Source: Thalassomonas sp. M1454 (GTDB lineage Bacteria > Pseudomonadota > Gammaproteobacteria > Enterobacterales > Alteromonadaceae). From it: a DNA stretch of 64,000 nt. The notes beneath the pieces are model-generated. The model saw nothing but the letters and a program-made list of their open reading frames with translations, was not told the origin of the DNA and searched no databases. Below are positions 1-9,725 of the stretch, piece after piece (the stretch's first letter is position 1; each line of letters begins with the position of its first letter). Where the stretch lies: NCBI RefSeq assembly GCF_007097525.1, contig NZ_VKDD01000002.1, positions 1,211,994-1,275,993 on the forward strand, written 5' to 3'. Position numbers and translations under genes: made by a program.

Positions 1-907
1 ACCACTGTAAAACTTCACCGTCACTCGTACCAAACAAAATAGAGCTGCTACCAGATAGTAGAGCCATAGAGGTGATATTAGCAGAGGTGTCGTATACAGG
101 ATTAAACTCAGTAATAACGGGTACATCCCAGTCATCACCTAAGTCATAGAGTGTTACGTTATTATTTTTAACAACCACAGAAATGAGTAAATCAGGAGTA
201 ATGGCTAAATGAGATATGGCACTAAATTCTTCGGCAATAATTTGATATTCGGCGCTAAATTCTGAGTCATAATTAAAGTCATCTTCAGCAATTAATGAGG
301 TTTTTATAAAACGTTTATCTTTGGTTAGAGCAACAAAAATGGCACGTTCTTCATTCATTGTGAAGCTAAAGCTATCGATTTCACTTTCTTGCTCATCAAT
401 AAATATAGCCTCGTCACCTAATGGATAAAATATTGTTGGTGTAACCGTGCGCTCATCTGCGACAAAGTTTACTTTAAAACTAGGTTGAATCACTCGAGCA
501 GAGCCATTGTTTAGTAGAATAATGTATTGATTGATGTTGGTTGCCAATACTTCTTGTATTACTTCTCCTTCTGCAAGTAATGACTGGCTTAGAAGTAATT
601 CATTAGCTTGGTGCTTATCATCGCTATTGGTTTGATAAAAATTGATGTTACCGTTTTGATTAATATGAAAAGCTATGTGCTTTTGCTCATCAATACCTAC
701 AGCTAATGTTTTACTACTTGCTGCAACAGGTATACTTGCTACAGGCTCAATAGTCGCGGATTCAAATACCGGTTTAATAACATAAACTAAGTACAAGAAG
801 ATCAAAACTAAGGTAAACAAAACGCTTACCCCGCCAGCTGAAATTAACCAACGAGCTAGTGTGTTTTTTACTTGCCTTGCCTCAAAAGATTTAGCAGAAA
901 CTGTCAC
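1..907 (-). CDS. pstC: PstC-type phosphate ABC transporter permease, N-terminal part (runs off left edge)
   Basis: This is the first 302 codons of a longer gene. I translated it by hand from a GTG at 907-905, preceded by GAGAG. The protein begins MTVSAKSFEARQ, has one strong membrane helix at about residues 22-45, then a long extracytoplasmic region with beta-propeller-like strands (the window ends in SDGEVLQW). PstC-like permeases of Vibrio, Shewanella and Colwellia relatives carry such a large N-terminal insertion before the usual permease core, which would lie outside the window. The role would be high-affinity phosphate import through the inner membrane with PstS, PstA and PstB. A clear Pho box lies 54-75 bases upstream, which supports the phosphate assignment. 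The permease core itself is not seen, so the call rests on the N-terminus and the regulatory site. Confidence 0.78.
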   Translation of the reverse strand, partial: MTVSAKSFEARQVKNTLARWLISAGGVSVLFTLVLIFLYLVYVIKPVFESATIEPVASIPVAASSKTLAVGIDEQKHIAFHINQNGNINFYQTNSDDKHQANELLLSQSLLAEGEVIQEVLATNINQYIILLNNGSARVIQPSFKVNFVADERTVTPTIFYPLGDEAIFIDEQESEIDSFSFTMNEERAIFVALTKDKRFIKTSLIAEDDFNYDSEFSAEYQIIAEEFSAISHLAITPDLLISVVVKNNNVTLYDLGDDWDVPVITEFNPVYDTSANITSMALLSGSSSILFGTSDGEVLQW

Positions 908-960
908 TTTAATACTCTCAAAGTAAATATAATTATTCGACGATGGGAAGTATAAGACAC

Positions 961-982
961 TAATGTGACAGTTTTGTTACAG
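961..982 (-). promoter_or_regulatory. Pho box upstream of pstC
   Basis: On the minus strand this reads CTGTAACAAAA followed directly by CTGTCACATTA, two 11-base direct repeats of the PhoB consensus (CTGTCAT plus four A/T-rich bases). It lies between the end of the cupin gene and the pstC start and points at pstC. Activation by PhoB is inferred. Confidence 0.88.
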
Positions 983-990
983 CTGAAAAA

Positions 991-1653
991 TTATTTCATA
1001 TAACCCGTTTTAACCAAAATAATGCAGCCCTCTTCACTAAAGGGATTATGCTTTGAATAATTAGGAGAACGAAGCCATGTACCTTTAGGATATGTCCCAT
1101 ATTCATCTGCAAATACTCCATCGAGAACAAATATTTCCTCGCCGCCAGCATGAACATGCGGTTGAAAATGAGTACCCGGTTGCCAACGAACTAACGCGGT
1201 ATGCTCCGTGCCAAAGGAATGTAATGGCATTACCGATAAGCCATCGACCAATCCTGGTAACCACTGCTGCTGGCAAGTTTCAATTTTAACAAACTTATCA
1301 TCGCCCGTTTGAAACTGATTAAGCTTAACAAAAAGCTCACAGCCTTCAGGGCTTTTAGGGGAGTGGCTTGAGCCGGGAGGATTACGAAAATATGTGCCTT
1401 TAGGAAATTTACCATGTTCATCTTCAAACACACCTTCAAGAACAAAAATCTCTTCACCACCGGGATGGCTGTGTGCAGAAAAACTTGTATCCGATTCATA
1501 TTTAACCACACTTGTTGTTAAACCAGATTCGGCAGATTCTCGTTCAAGTTTCTTACGATAAACACCTTTACTTGGTGATTCCTGCCAAGTTAATTCACTA
1601 GTATTAATCGCAAGCTTAACTGAGCGATCTAGATTTAGCTGCTCATTATGCAT
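991..1653 (-). CDS. Tandem-cupin protein, ChrR-like cupin domains
   Basis: A 220-residue protein made of two homologous cupin units. Each carries a histidine-rich metal-site motif followed by GGEEIFVL (AHSHPGGEEIFVLEG in the first half, QPHVHAGGEEIFVLDG in the second) and a repeated FP/YPKGT segment. This resembles the C-terminal cupin of ChrR anti-sigma factors, but there is no N-terminal zinc-binding anti-sigma domain, so it is a stand-alone double cupin. The reading frame is open upstream to 1731. I place the start at 1653 because AGGATTGTAT immediately precedes that ATG, and residues upstream look like translated leader. It reads toward pstC but is separated from it by a Pho box, so it is probably its own unit. 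A metal-dependent oxygenase or sensor role is possible; substrate unknown. Confidence 0.8.
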   Translation of the reverse strand: MHNEQLNLDRSVKLAINTSELTWQESPSKGVYRKKLERESAESGLTTSVVKYESDTSFSAHSHPGGEEIFVLEGVFEDEHGKFPKGTYFRNPPGSSHSPKSPEGCELFVKLNQFQTGDDKFVKIETCQQQWLPGLVDGLSVMPLHSFGTEHTALVRWQPGTHFQPHVHAGGEEIFVLDGVFADEYGTYPKGTWLRSPNYSKHNPFSEEGCIILVKTGYMK

Positions 1654-1881
1654 ATACAATCCTATTGATAAATTAATCGAACTTAACACCAGTATGAAGT
1701 AATTAAACCGATAGGTGTAATGATTTTGCAACAGTTCGGTATTATTTAGTTACATTTTTAGTAGTATTGATATAACGAAAAGTTTTACAACGCCATAAGT
1801 TTGTTATAAAACAGATGCCACAAAAATTTTTATAAAAAATTAATTTAGTATATCAAATACATCATCGGGAATAATATATCT

Positions 1882-4035
1882 ATGAAAACCAGAATTATTA
1901 CACCAATAGCACTGGCTGTAACGCTAGCGCTAACAGGTTGTCAGTCAGGTAACGACCAACAAGAAACAGCTAAAGCTGAACAAGTTGTTACTGCCAATCC
2001 TTTCTTCAAAGCATGGGATACTCCATTTGGCATGCCCGCTTTTGATAAAATCAAAGTTGAGCATTACCTGCCAGCACTTGAAAAAGGCATAGCTGATTTA
2101 AAAGCTGAAATAGAAGTTGTTAAAAACAATCCCGAAGCGCCAACTTTTGAAAATACCATTGAAGCAATGGAAAAGTCTGGTGATTTATTAGATAACGTTA
2201 CTAGTGTGTTTTATGGTCTGATCGGCTCTATGTCAACACCTGAAATGCAAGACATTTCTAAGAAGATTTCTCCACAACTTTCAGCCCTTGGTGATGACAT
2301 AAACTTAAATGCAAAACTTTTTGCTCGCGTAAAAGCAGTTTACGATCAAAAAGATTCATTAACATTAAACACTGAACAAAAAACATTACTAGATAAAACT
2401 TACCGTGGTTTTGTTCGTGGCGGTGCTAATTTAAATGATGAGCAAAAAGCAACACTTCGTGACTTAAATGAACAGCTATCTAAACTAAGCATTCAATTTG
2501 GTGAGAACCTATTAAATGAAACAAATGGTTTTGAATTAGTAATCGACAATGAAGCAGAGTTAGACGGTTTACCTGCTGCAATTATTGCTGCAGCATCTGC
2601 TACTGCAACAGAACGTGGTCATGAAGGCAAATGGGTATTCACCACTCATCGTCCAAGCTTCTATCCATTTTTAACTTACTCTACTAACCGTAAGTTACGT
2701 GAACAATTATTCTACGCTTATACACACCGTGGCGATAACGATAACGCTAACGATAACAAAGCAATCGCATCAAAAATGGCTTCTCTACGTTTCCAACGTG
2801 CGCAAGTAATGGGTTATAAAACGCATGCAGATTACGTACTTGAAACCAACATGGCGAAAAACCCTGAAAATGTTTACGGTTTACTAGATAAAGTATGGCC
2901 TGCTTCATTAAAGCGTGCCAAAGAAGAAGTTGCAGATATGCAAGCATTTGCTAACTCGCAAGGTGCCGATTACAAGCTTGAAGCTTGGGATTGGTGGTAT
3001 TTCTCTGAAAAAGTTAAAAAGATGAAATACGACTTAGACGAAGAAGCAACTAAGCCATACTTTGAATTAAACAATACCATGCAAGGCGTGTTTTACACTG
3101 CTGAGCAATTATGGGGTGTTAAGTTTACTAAACGTGATGACTTACCAAAATATCACCCAGACGTAACAACTTATGAAGTTACTGATCGTGACGGTAGTGT
3201 TATTGGTGTTTACATGACTGATTTCTACGTTCGTTCATCAAAACGTGGTGGCGCTTGGATGAGCTCATTCCGTAAGCAATACAAAATGTATGGTGAAAAC
3301 GTACAACCACTTATCTATAACGTATTAAACTACCCTGCACCTGTTAATGGTGAACCAGTATTATTAACGTTTGATCAAGCATCAACATTATTCCATGAAT
3401 TTGGTCATGCAATTCAAGGCCTTCTATCTGATGGTTACTACCGTTCATTAACGGGTACATCTTTACCTCGTGATTACGTTGAATACCCATCACAAGTAAT
3501 GGAAAACTGGATGACCGAACCACAAGTACTAGCAAACTTTGCTAAGCACTATAAAACTGGTGAAGTTATCCCAATGGAAATGGTAGAAAAAATCCAAGCT
3601 TCAGGTAAGTTTAACCAAGGTTTTGCAACTACTGAGTACATGGCAGCAGCTTTACTTGATTTAAAATGGCACACACTACAAACAGCTGAATTACAAGATG
3701 CAGATAAGTTTGAAGCAGAAACTCTACAAGAGTTAGGCTTAATCAGTGAGATTGCTCCTCGTTACCGTTCAACTTACTTCTCGCACATCTTTGCCGGAGG
3801 TTACTCTTCAGGTTACTACGGCTACATTTGGTCTAATATCTTTGATGCAGATACTTGGGAAGTATTTAAAGAAAAAGGTATCTTCAACCAAGAAGCCGCT
3901 ACTGGTTACCGTGAAAACGTTCTAGAGACTGGTGGAACAGAAGACCCTATGGAAATGTATAAGCGTTTCCGTGGTAAAGAGCCAAACCCACAGTACTTAC
4001 TTGAACGTCGTGGATTAGTTCCAACAAGCAAGTAA
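1882..4035 (+). CDS. dcp: Exported M3-family oligopeptidase (peptidyl-dipeptidase Dcp type), lipoprotein
   Basis: A 717-residue zinc metallopeptidase of the M3 family. Residues 1-20 are a lipoprotein signal ending in LALTGC, so the enzyme is expected to be membrane-anchored in the periplasm or outer membrane, unlike cytoplasmic OpdA. The catalytic motif HEFGH lies at about residue 505 inside FHEFGHAIQG. The C-terminal region with FSHIFAGGYSSGYYGY is typical of the Dcp branch (substrate-binding Tyr/Gly loop). Length matches Dcp. Such enzymes remove C-terminal dipeptides or cleave short peptides, suggesting peptide scavenging. The ribosome site is weak (GGGAATAATATATCT). A strong bidirectional hairpin follows. 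The family is certain; Dcp rather than another M3 subgroup is likely. Confidence 0.93.
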   Translation: MKTRIITPIALAVTLALTGCQSGNDQQETAKAEQVVTANPFFKAWDTPFGMPAFDKIKVEHYLPALEKGIADLKAEIEVVKNNPEAPTFENTIEAMEKSGDLLDNVTSVFYGLIGSMSTPEMQDISKKISPQLSALGDDINLNAKLFARVKAVYDQKDSLTLNTEQKTLLDKTYRGFVRGGANLNDEQKATLRDLNEQLSKLSIQFGENLLNETNGFELVIDNEAELDGLPAAIIAAASATATERGHEGKWVFTTHRPSFYPFLTYSTNRKLREQLFYAYTHRGDNDNANDNKAIASKMASLRFQRAQVMGYKTHADYVLETNMAKNPENVYGLLDKVWPASLKRAKEEVADMQAFANSQGADYKLEAWDWWYFSEKVKKMKYDLDEEATKPYFELNNTMQGVFYTAEQLWGVKFTKRDDLPKYHPDVTTYEVTDRDGSVIGVYMTDFYVRSSKRGGAWMSSFRKQYKMYGENVQPLIYNVLNYPAPVNGEPVLLTFDQASTLFHEFGHAIQGLLSDGYYRSLTGTSLPRDYVEYPSQVMENWMTEPQVLANFAKHYKTGEVIPMEMVEKIQASGKFNQGFATTEYMAAALLDLKWHTLQTAELQDADKFEAETLQELGLISEIAPRYRSTYFSHIFAGGYSSGYYGYIWSNIFDADTWEVFKEKGIFNQEAATGYRENVLETGGTEDPMEMYKRFRGKEPNPQYLLERRGLVPTSK

Positions 4036-4064
4036 TTAAGTTTTTACAGCTTATATAGAATAAT

Positions 4065-4093
4065 AAAGCCAACTTACTTTGTAAGTTGGCTTT
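4065..4093. terminator. Bidirectional terminator between M3 peptidase and Ig-like lipoprotein genes
   Basis: A perfect 13-bp stem, AAAGCCAACTTAC with its complement, around a TTT loop and followed by TTTGTTTTAT. It sits between two convergent genes and can serve both. Confidence 0.9.
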
Positions 4094-4144
4094 GTTTTAT
4101 TTAAGCTAAATAATCAAAATACAATCAATCAGTTACTCGTTAAA

Positions 4145-6418
4145 TTAATCTTGAATTACAACTTCAGCCATAGTAATGACCCCGGAAGGGGTTTTAACAA
4201 TTACCTTGAGCACTGCAGAATCAGAAACTCCATCACCTTTAATGACCACTGAACATGGTTCAAAACCATAAGTACTGCTATTTAAAACTTTACATGAATT
4301 AGGACCAACAATTTCCCCATTGCCAGTTTCAAACGTAATAGTAGTCCCCGCTGGCATACGTCCATTATGGATGTCTGCTACACGGGCAATCACTGTTTTG
4401 GCACCAGTAGAAATATCAACCGGCATATAGTAATTATTTACATCATCGGCATTTAAATCAGCTTCTATTAAGCTTATATAGGCATGAGAACCAGCCTGTA
4501 AAATAGTAATATTTTTCCAAATAGGTAACAATTGCTTTGTGCAACCATTGCCTTCTTCCTGACAAAGTACGCTATTTAATACTCCATTTCCTAAACCTTG
4601 ATATACGCCATCATTGTTGAAATCGACAAACTCCTCATTATCCCCCCCAAGTTGAAGGCAATTAGCTCCACAGGCATCAATAGCCTCTTGAGCACCGGCG
4701 GATAATTCACCATTAGCATAACGTCCCGCAAAGATATTATCTTCGTTATCATCTCTAAACGCTTCTGATGCCAAATCAGTATATGCTTCACCTACATCAT
4801 AAACACCATTACCATTTGTATCAGCAAAGCTTTCTTCACCAATTAAATGGGCAAGAATGCTGATACGATTTCCATATACTTGCCCTAAACCAAGTGGACA
4901 AGGGTAAGCAATATCTGGTTCATTAAATCCCGTATCCAAACCTATGCTCGTTAAGCATGGGGTTCCACCTCCTAACCAACGAGTAGCAGTGTTTTCATCT
5001 CTAAACGTTGGTACTGGAACTCTTGGATTAGAGCTAGTCCAAACAACAGAGCATTGACCATTTACAGTAGTACAAGAAGGTTCAATTTGGCCAAATTCTG
5101 TAGTAAATGCAATGGCAGTCCCATTAGGCACTGGATTATTAAAATGATCAGCTACATAGGCATTAACCAAAACTTCAACTCCATCAATCTCCCAAGCTTC
5201 TGGGTTATAATTAGAGACCGATAAACTAAAACTATTATAATCGGCTACACCCGAAGAAATAGTAAGTAAATCAGATATAGTCGATATACTTGTATTATCA
5301 GTAAGAGTAGCGACTACCCGCAAAGTACTTGCAACACTACCCGATTGCACAATAACATCGACAAAACCATTTACATCAGATTGACCACTATTATTAAGCA
5401 GGGTTAAGTTACCAACATTGGTTGAAAGTGAAAAATCAACTTGTTCAAAAGCTGCTGGCTCACCACTAATATCAAATACTTGGAAAGTAAGAGTGGCAGT
5501 TTCACTTCGAGTGAAATCGGAATTACTCGTCGGACTTATTATAGTTGAGCCACTGCCACCCGTACCTTTGAGAGCCAAAAAGTTATTTGAAAGCGCTATA
5601 AAATTAATGCTACCAACAGCAGCATCTTGTACATCAAGAGTTGTACTTTGCTGTAATAAGTTGCCAGCTATAGTCGTTGTTGCTGTAATAGTATCTACTT
5701 GGCCACAGGCAATATCTTTATAAGTCGCTTGAGCAATGCCATTTATTGTCGTTACTGATGTGTCAATCGTTGCAAGACCAGCATCAACACAACCGGAAGT
5801 AAAAAATACGGTTACTGGTGATGTAAAAATATTTTGTTCAGTATCATCAAATAATTTAGCACTAACAGTACTTGACCCTTTCGCGCCAATGCTAGCGGGT
5901 AGTAATGTGAGTGGTTGCATTACAACTTGAGTGAGGCTTTCGCTTACGGAAAAATTGATACTAGCAGTTAAACCCTCTACAGCTACAGTCAGTGTATCAG
6001 CTCCTACTTGATTTCCTGCGGTTAAAACCACACTTGCCACACCATTTTCATTAGTTATTGCTGTAGCAATAACAGGGTCAATAGTAGCTAATCCATACGT
6101 CAATGAATATTTAACAAGTACCCCTGATTGGGCTTGCTCACCAATGGATAAAATAACATTAACCTGTACTGAACTTTCAGCCATTAAATTAGGGACAACA
6201 TCACTACTAGCACCACCAAAGTTGACAGATAAAATGTATCCGTTGTCTGTATTAACAATAGCTGTGCTGGAATCATCTGAATTAGGCGTTGTATCTGATG
6301 TTTTGGTTCCGTTTAGATAAGCATTGATATTTTCAGGCGAAGGTTCATCACCTTCACATCCAATCAAGATAGCGCATACAAAAAAAATGTAGGTAATTAC
6401 TTGTACAGTATATTTCAT
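4145..6418 (-). CDS. Large lipoprotein with bacterial Ig-like (Big_1/invasin-type) repeats
   Basis: A 757-residue protein with a lipoprotein signal (lipobox AILIGC, cysteine near residue 21) after an AAGGAT ribosome site. Most of the chain is repeated beta-rich units of about 90-100 residues with phrases such as VNVILSIG, NENGVASVVLTAG, DVNGFVDVIVQSG and NPVPNGTAIAFTT. These are characteristic of Big_1 Ig-like domains found in invasins and surface proteins. A calcium-binding-like loop DTNGNGVYDVGE occurs at about 533-544 and a second Asp-rich loop at about 599-608; several cysteines in the second half could form disulfides. It is likely a surface-exposed adhesive or structural lipoprotein. 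No enzymatic domain is visible. It stands alone, with terminators or a long gap on each side. Exact function unknown. Confidence 0.8.
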   Translation of the reverse strand: MKYTVQVITYIFFVCAILIGCEGDEPSPENINAYLNGTKTSDTTPNSDDSSTAIVNTDNGYILSVNFGGASSDVVPNLMAESSVQVNVILSIGEQAQSGVLVKYSLTYGLATIDPVIATAITNENGVASVVLTAGNQVGADTLTVAVEGLTASINFSVSESLTQVVMQPLTLLPASIGAKGSSTVSAKLFDDTEQNIFTSPVTVFFTSGCVDAGLATIDTSVTTINGIAQATYKDIACGQVDTITATTTIAGNLLQQSTTLDVQDAAVGSINFIALSNNFLALKGTGGSGSTIISPTSNSDFTRSETATLTFQVFDISGEPAAFEQVDFSLSTNVGNLTLLNNSGQSDVNGFVDVIVQSGSVASTLRVVATLTDNTSISTISDLLTISSGVADYNSFSLSVSNYNPEAWEIDGVEVLVNAYVADHFNNPVPNGTAIAFTTEFGQIEPSCTTVNGQCSVVWTSSNPRVPVPTFRDENTATRWLGGGTPCLTSIGLDTGFNEPDIAYPCPLGLGQVYGNRISILAHLIGEESFADTNGNGVYDVGEAYTDLASEAFRDDNEDNIFAGRYANGELSAGAQEAIDACGANCLQLGGDNEEFVDFNNDGVYQGLGNGVLNSVLCQEEGNGCTKQLLPIWKNITILQAGSHAYISLIEADLNADDVNNYYMPVDISTGAKTVIARVADIHNGRMPAGTTITFETGNGEIVGPNSCKVLNSSTYGFEPCSVVIKGDGVSDSAVLKVIVKTPSGVITMAEVVIQD

Positions 6419-6686
6419 AGTGTTAATCCTTCATCCACTCTGTAACTACAACCCTTTGTTACAGATGTTACTTTATAAGATCTTAATATTAGTAGGTAAA
6501 CTCAATATTGCACAAAAAACGAACAACCAATGAGTTTTTTATTGATTATCTCTTTGTATCGAAAATAACTTTTGATAAAGATTGCATGAAATATGCTATG
6601 TAGGTTTAGTGTTTTAACTAATTAAATGATGTATCAATTTAGAAAAGCATCTGTTTCGAATGAATATCATGCTGACGAATAAAATA

Positions 6687-9500
6687 TTAAACAACCACTG
6701 CAGTTATTTCGGCTATAAACTTTTCTGAGGCATTATCAAATGATGTATAGCTTTTTGATTTTAACAAAGATTCAAGCTCTATCGCTCGCTTAGAAAGCTC
6801 GGCAAAACCAAACATACCTGCAGCCCCTGCTATTTTATGTACCTCAATCTCAAGGTTTTGATAATCAAGTTCATTAATATAAGTTTCTAACTTAACTTTA
6901 TCTTGGGTTAAATTACTTTTAAATGTGGTAATTAAATCAGAGAAGTCAACTTGGCCTTCATTGTTTTTTGCTTTGGCTAATTGTTCCGACTCTATTACTT
7001 CAAAATGCTGTTTTAACATCGTAATAAAGTTAGCTCTATTTATAGGTTTTTGTAGATACCCCGCAAATCCCTGGGCTAAATAACTTTTTACTTCATGCGC
7101 CATAGCATTAGCCGTGAGGGCATAAGTTGGTTGATTACAGCCCTGCTCTCTCAACATGGCAAGCGTTTCTACACCGCCTATTTCTGGCATTTGTATATCT
7201 AATAAAATTACTTGTGGCTGCTCTTTAACGGCAAGGCTAACAGCATCTTTAGCGTTATTGCTAGCAATAACATTTAAACCAAGTTTTTGTAAAAGGTGTT
7301 TAATTAACCTTAAAATATCGCTGTGATCATCAACAATTAATATCTTGCCTGTAAAGGTTAAATTATCAGTGTTAAATGTATCAGGGCACTCATCAGCATC
7401 AACCGATGAAAGTTGGTTAAGACTTTTTAAAGGTAAAATAAAAGAAAAAGTGCTGCCCTCTCCTAACGAGCTTTCAACTTCAATGTCTGCTTTCATTAAG
7501 TCAGCAATATTTGATGATAAAAATAAACCTAAGCCGGTCCCGCCAAATCGACGATTTACACTACTATCAGCTTGGGTAAAGCAATCAAATACTTGCTTTA
7601 CCTGCTTTGTATTCATGCCAATACCAGTATCTTTTACCGAGAATACTAAATTATCATCTCGCTTAGATATGGTTAAAGTAACATCTCCTTGCTCGGTAAA
7701 CTTTATTGCATTAGAACAAAAATTAATTAGTACTTGGGTTAAACGTAAGCTGTCAGCGTAAAAATAAAATGGCGAATCGAGCTGGTTTTGAATAGTAAAT
7801 TTTAAGCCTTTTTGTTTCGCTCTGTAGTTAAACATATTAACCAGCTCATCAGTTATAGTGCCTAACTTAACCATCTCTGGATTTAACTCTAATTTGCCCG
7901 CTTCTATCTTGCTTAAATCTAGGATGTCATTAACTAGCTGCAATAAATGTTGGCTGTTTTTATGAATTATTTTAACTTCTTCACTTAAATTATCCGCCTC
8001 TACCTCACCAAGCACAATCGCTTCAGATTGCCCGAGTATTGAGGTTAACGGTGTACGGATTTCATGACTCATATTAGCTAAAAATTGGCTTTTAACTTTA
8101 CTGGCTATTTTCAGTTGCTGAGCGACAATTTCAAGTTCTTTGGTTCTATCTTTAACTTTTGACTCTAGCTGCTCATGATATAGGCGAGCTTTATTACGAC
8201 GATAAAAAAGGAATATTATGACTAAAGTAAAAATAGTAATAACGACAATGAAATTTTGTTGTGTTTTTTCCTCTTCAGCCTGTAAAGCAAGGAGTTCAGT
8301 TTGCTGCTTTAATTGCGAAATCTTTTGGTTTAATTGCTGCGACTCTAGCTTTAAAAACGCTTCCGATAAGTTTTTACCTTCTAGCACGTTTTGTTCGTTT
8401 TGATATTTGTATAACGTGGCAAATGCTTGTTTGGTATTAAGTTTGGAGGTTTCAATTAGGGTATGAACAATCAAGTTTTGGTGCAAAATTTTATCGTGAT
8501 TTAAACTTTTTCCAATCAGATCAGATTCAGTTATTGCTATAGACGCCAACTCAATCTCACCTAACTGAAAATGCGCTTTTGCTAATTGCGCCAAACCGTA
8601 GGCTTTTAAATCTTCAAAACCTTCGGCATCACTAAGTTCAATTGAACGCATTGCATAACGTTTAGCTAAAGCAGGCTTAGATAATTCATTATTTAATGAA
8701 GCTAAACTATTTAATTCGATTGCAGCATCAGAATCATGCCCGTGCTCAGTAAAGTAATCTAAAGCCTTTAGTGTGTATTGTTCACTGAGTTTATATTCAC
8801 CAATATTTTTATACGCCAAGCCAAGGTGGTTATGAGCCTGCGCAAGACCATAATAATTTTTTAGTTTCGTTCTAACTAAAACCACTTCCTCTAATATTTC
8901 AATTGATTTTCTGTAACCTTTTAATGATAAGTATAAGCCTGCAATATTAAAGCGGATATCAATTTGATCTTCTTCACTGCCGTGTTCATGGTAAATTTTT
9001 GATGCTTTTTCATAAACCTCTAGCGTAAATAGAGGCTTGCCCATACTGTCATAAACTAAACCAATATTATTGTATAAATGCGCTTGTTTAATAGGGATAT
9101 CAACATCGACATAATAGTTTAATGAAAACTGATAGGCATCTAATGCTTGTTGATGCTCGCCTTTAAAATAACTATATATACCAATAAGCTTGCTAATTTC
9201 TGCAGCAGACTTTTTAAAATCATGGGTAATAGAGATTTCTTTAGCTTGCTTCAGAGTGGCTATTGCATCTTTTAACGAACTTTCATCTGCAAACAGGCTA
9301 GCAATAGCCTGTAATAATTGAACTTGTTCACGAGCAGTAAGTTTTTGCTCAGTTAAATAAGTTTGTAAGTTGGCAATACCTTGTTGTTTATCAGATAGGT
9401 TTTTGGCTTGTGATATGACGGATTCAACGGAGCTTGCACTAGCTAAACTAAAATTAGCAAAGGATAATGTTAAACATAAAATAGCTAAGCAGAATCGCAT
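6687..9500 (-). CDS. TPR-containing hybrid sensor histidine kinase with receiver and HPt domains
   Basis: 937 residues. A signal peptide (about 1-22) precedes a periplasmic region of tetratricopeptide repeats (about 60-370), a coiled coil, one membrane helix (about 415-435) and a second coiled coil. The HisKA box QFLANMSHEIRTPL has the phospho-acceptor His near 479. The ATPase domain shows DTGIGM and GGTGLGL. The receiver domain has the phospho-Asp near 768 (VILLDIQMP). A C-terminal HPt domain has its His near 888 (VHKIAGAAGMFGF). All phosphorelay residues are present. No response regulator lies beside it, so the output partner is encoded elsewhere. The TPR sensor suggests detection of a protein or peptide in the periplasm. 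Signal unknown. Confidence 0.93.
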   Translation of the reverse strand: MRFCLAILCLTLSFANFSLASASSVESVISQAKNLSDKQQGIANLQTYLTEQKLTAREQVQLLQAIASLFADESSLKDAIATLKQAKEISITHDFKKSAAEISKLIGIYSYFKGEHQQALDAYQFSLNYYVDVDIPIKQAHLYNNIGLVYDSMGKPLFTLEVYEKASKIYHEHGSEEDQIDIRFNIAGLYLSLKGYRKSIEILEEVVLVRTKLKNYYGLAQAHNHLGLAYKNIGEYKLSEQYTLKALDYFTEHGHDSDAAIELNSLASLNNELSKPALAKRYAMRSIELSDAEGFEDLKAYGLAQLAKAHFQLGEIELASIAITESDLIGKSLNHDKILHQNLIVHTLIETSKLNTKQAFATLYKYQNEQNVLEGKNLSEAFLKLESQQLNQKISQLKQQTELLALQAEEEKTQQNFIVVITIFTLVIIFLFYRRNKARLYHEQLESKVKDRTKELEIVAQQLKIASKVKSQFLANMSHEIRTPLTSILGQSEAIVLGEVEADNLSEEVKIIHKNSQHLLQLVNDILDLSKIEAGKLELNPEMVKLGTITDELVNMFNYRAKQKGLKFTIQNQLDSPFYFYADSLRLTQVLINFCSNAIKFTEQGDVTLTISKRDDNLVFSVKDTGIGMNTKQVKQVFDCFTQADSSVNRRFGGTGLGLFLSSNIADLMKADIEVESSLGEGSTFSFILPLKSLNQLSSVDADECPDTFNTDNLTFTGKILIVDDHSDILRLIKHLLQKLGLNVIASNNAKDAVSLAVKEQPQVILLDIQMPEIGGVETLAMLREQGCNQPTYALTANAMAHEVKSYLAQGFAGYLQKPINRANFITMLKQHFEVIESEQLAKAKNNEGQVDFSDLITTFKSNLTQDKVKLETYINELDYQNLEIEVHKIAGAAGMFGFAELSKRAIELESLLKSKSYTSFDNASEKFIAEITAVVV

Positions 9501-9725
9501 ATTCTAGAGGTATCCTTATATTAACTATTTTTTATTTAATTAGTTTTATTAAACAATAATTTATCAAAATTAACAATAATATTTTAAGAGTAACAGTTAC
9601 AAATAAATTAATATTCAATAATTATTTGTGGATCAGGGAAAATACTTAAATCCGTTTGCTTAATAGTGTATTTTTAACCTAAAATATTAGGCAATTATAA
9701 AGCTAACCAGAAAGGTTTCATACAT

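Noticed and set aside
5418-5930. Two open frames antisense to the Ig-like lipoprotein
   Set aside because: Low-complexity reverse translation of Val/Thr/Ser-rich repeats, not a plausible protein.
7345-7761. 138-residue open frame antisense to the hybrid kinase
   Set aside because: Lies entirely inside the kinase ATPase and receiver coding region on the other strand, with no ribosome site and no recognisable domain.
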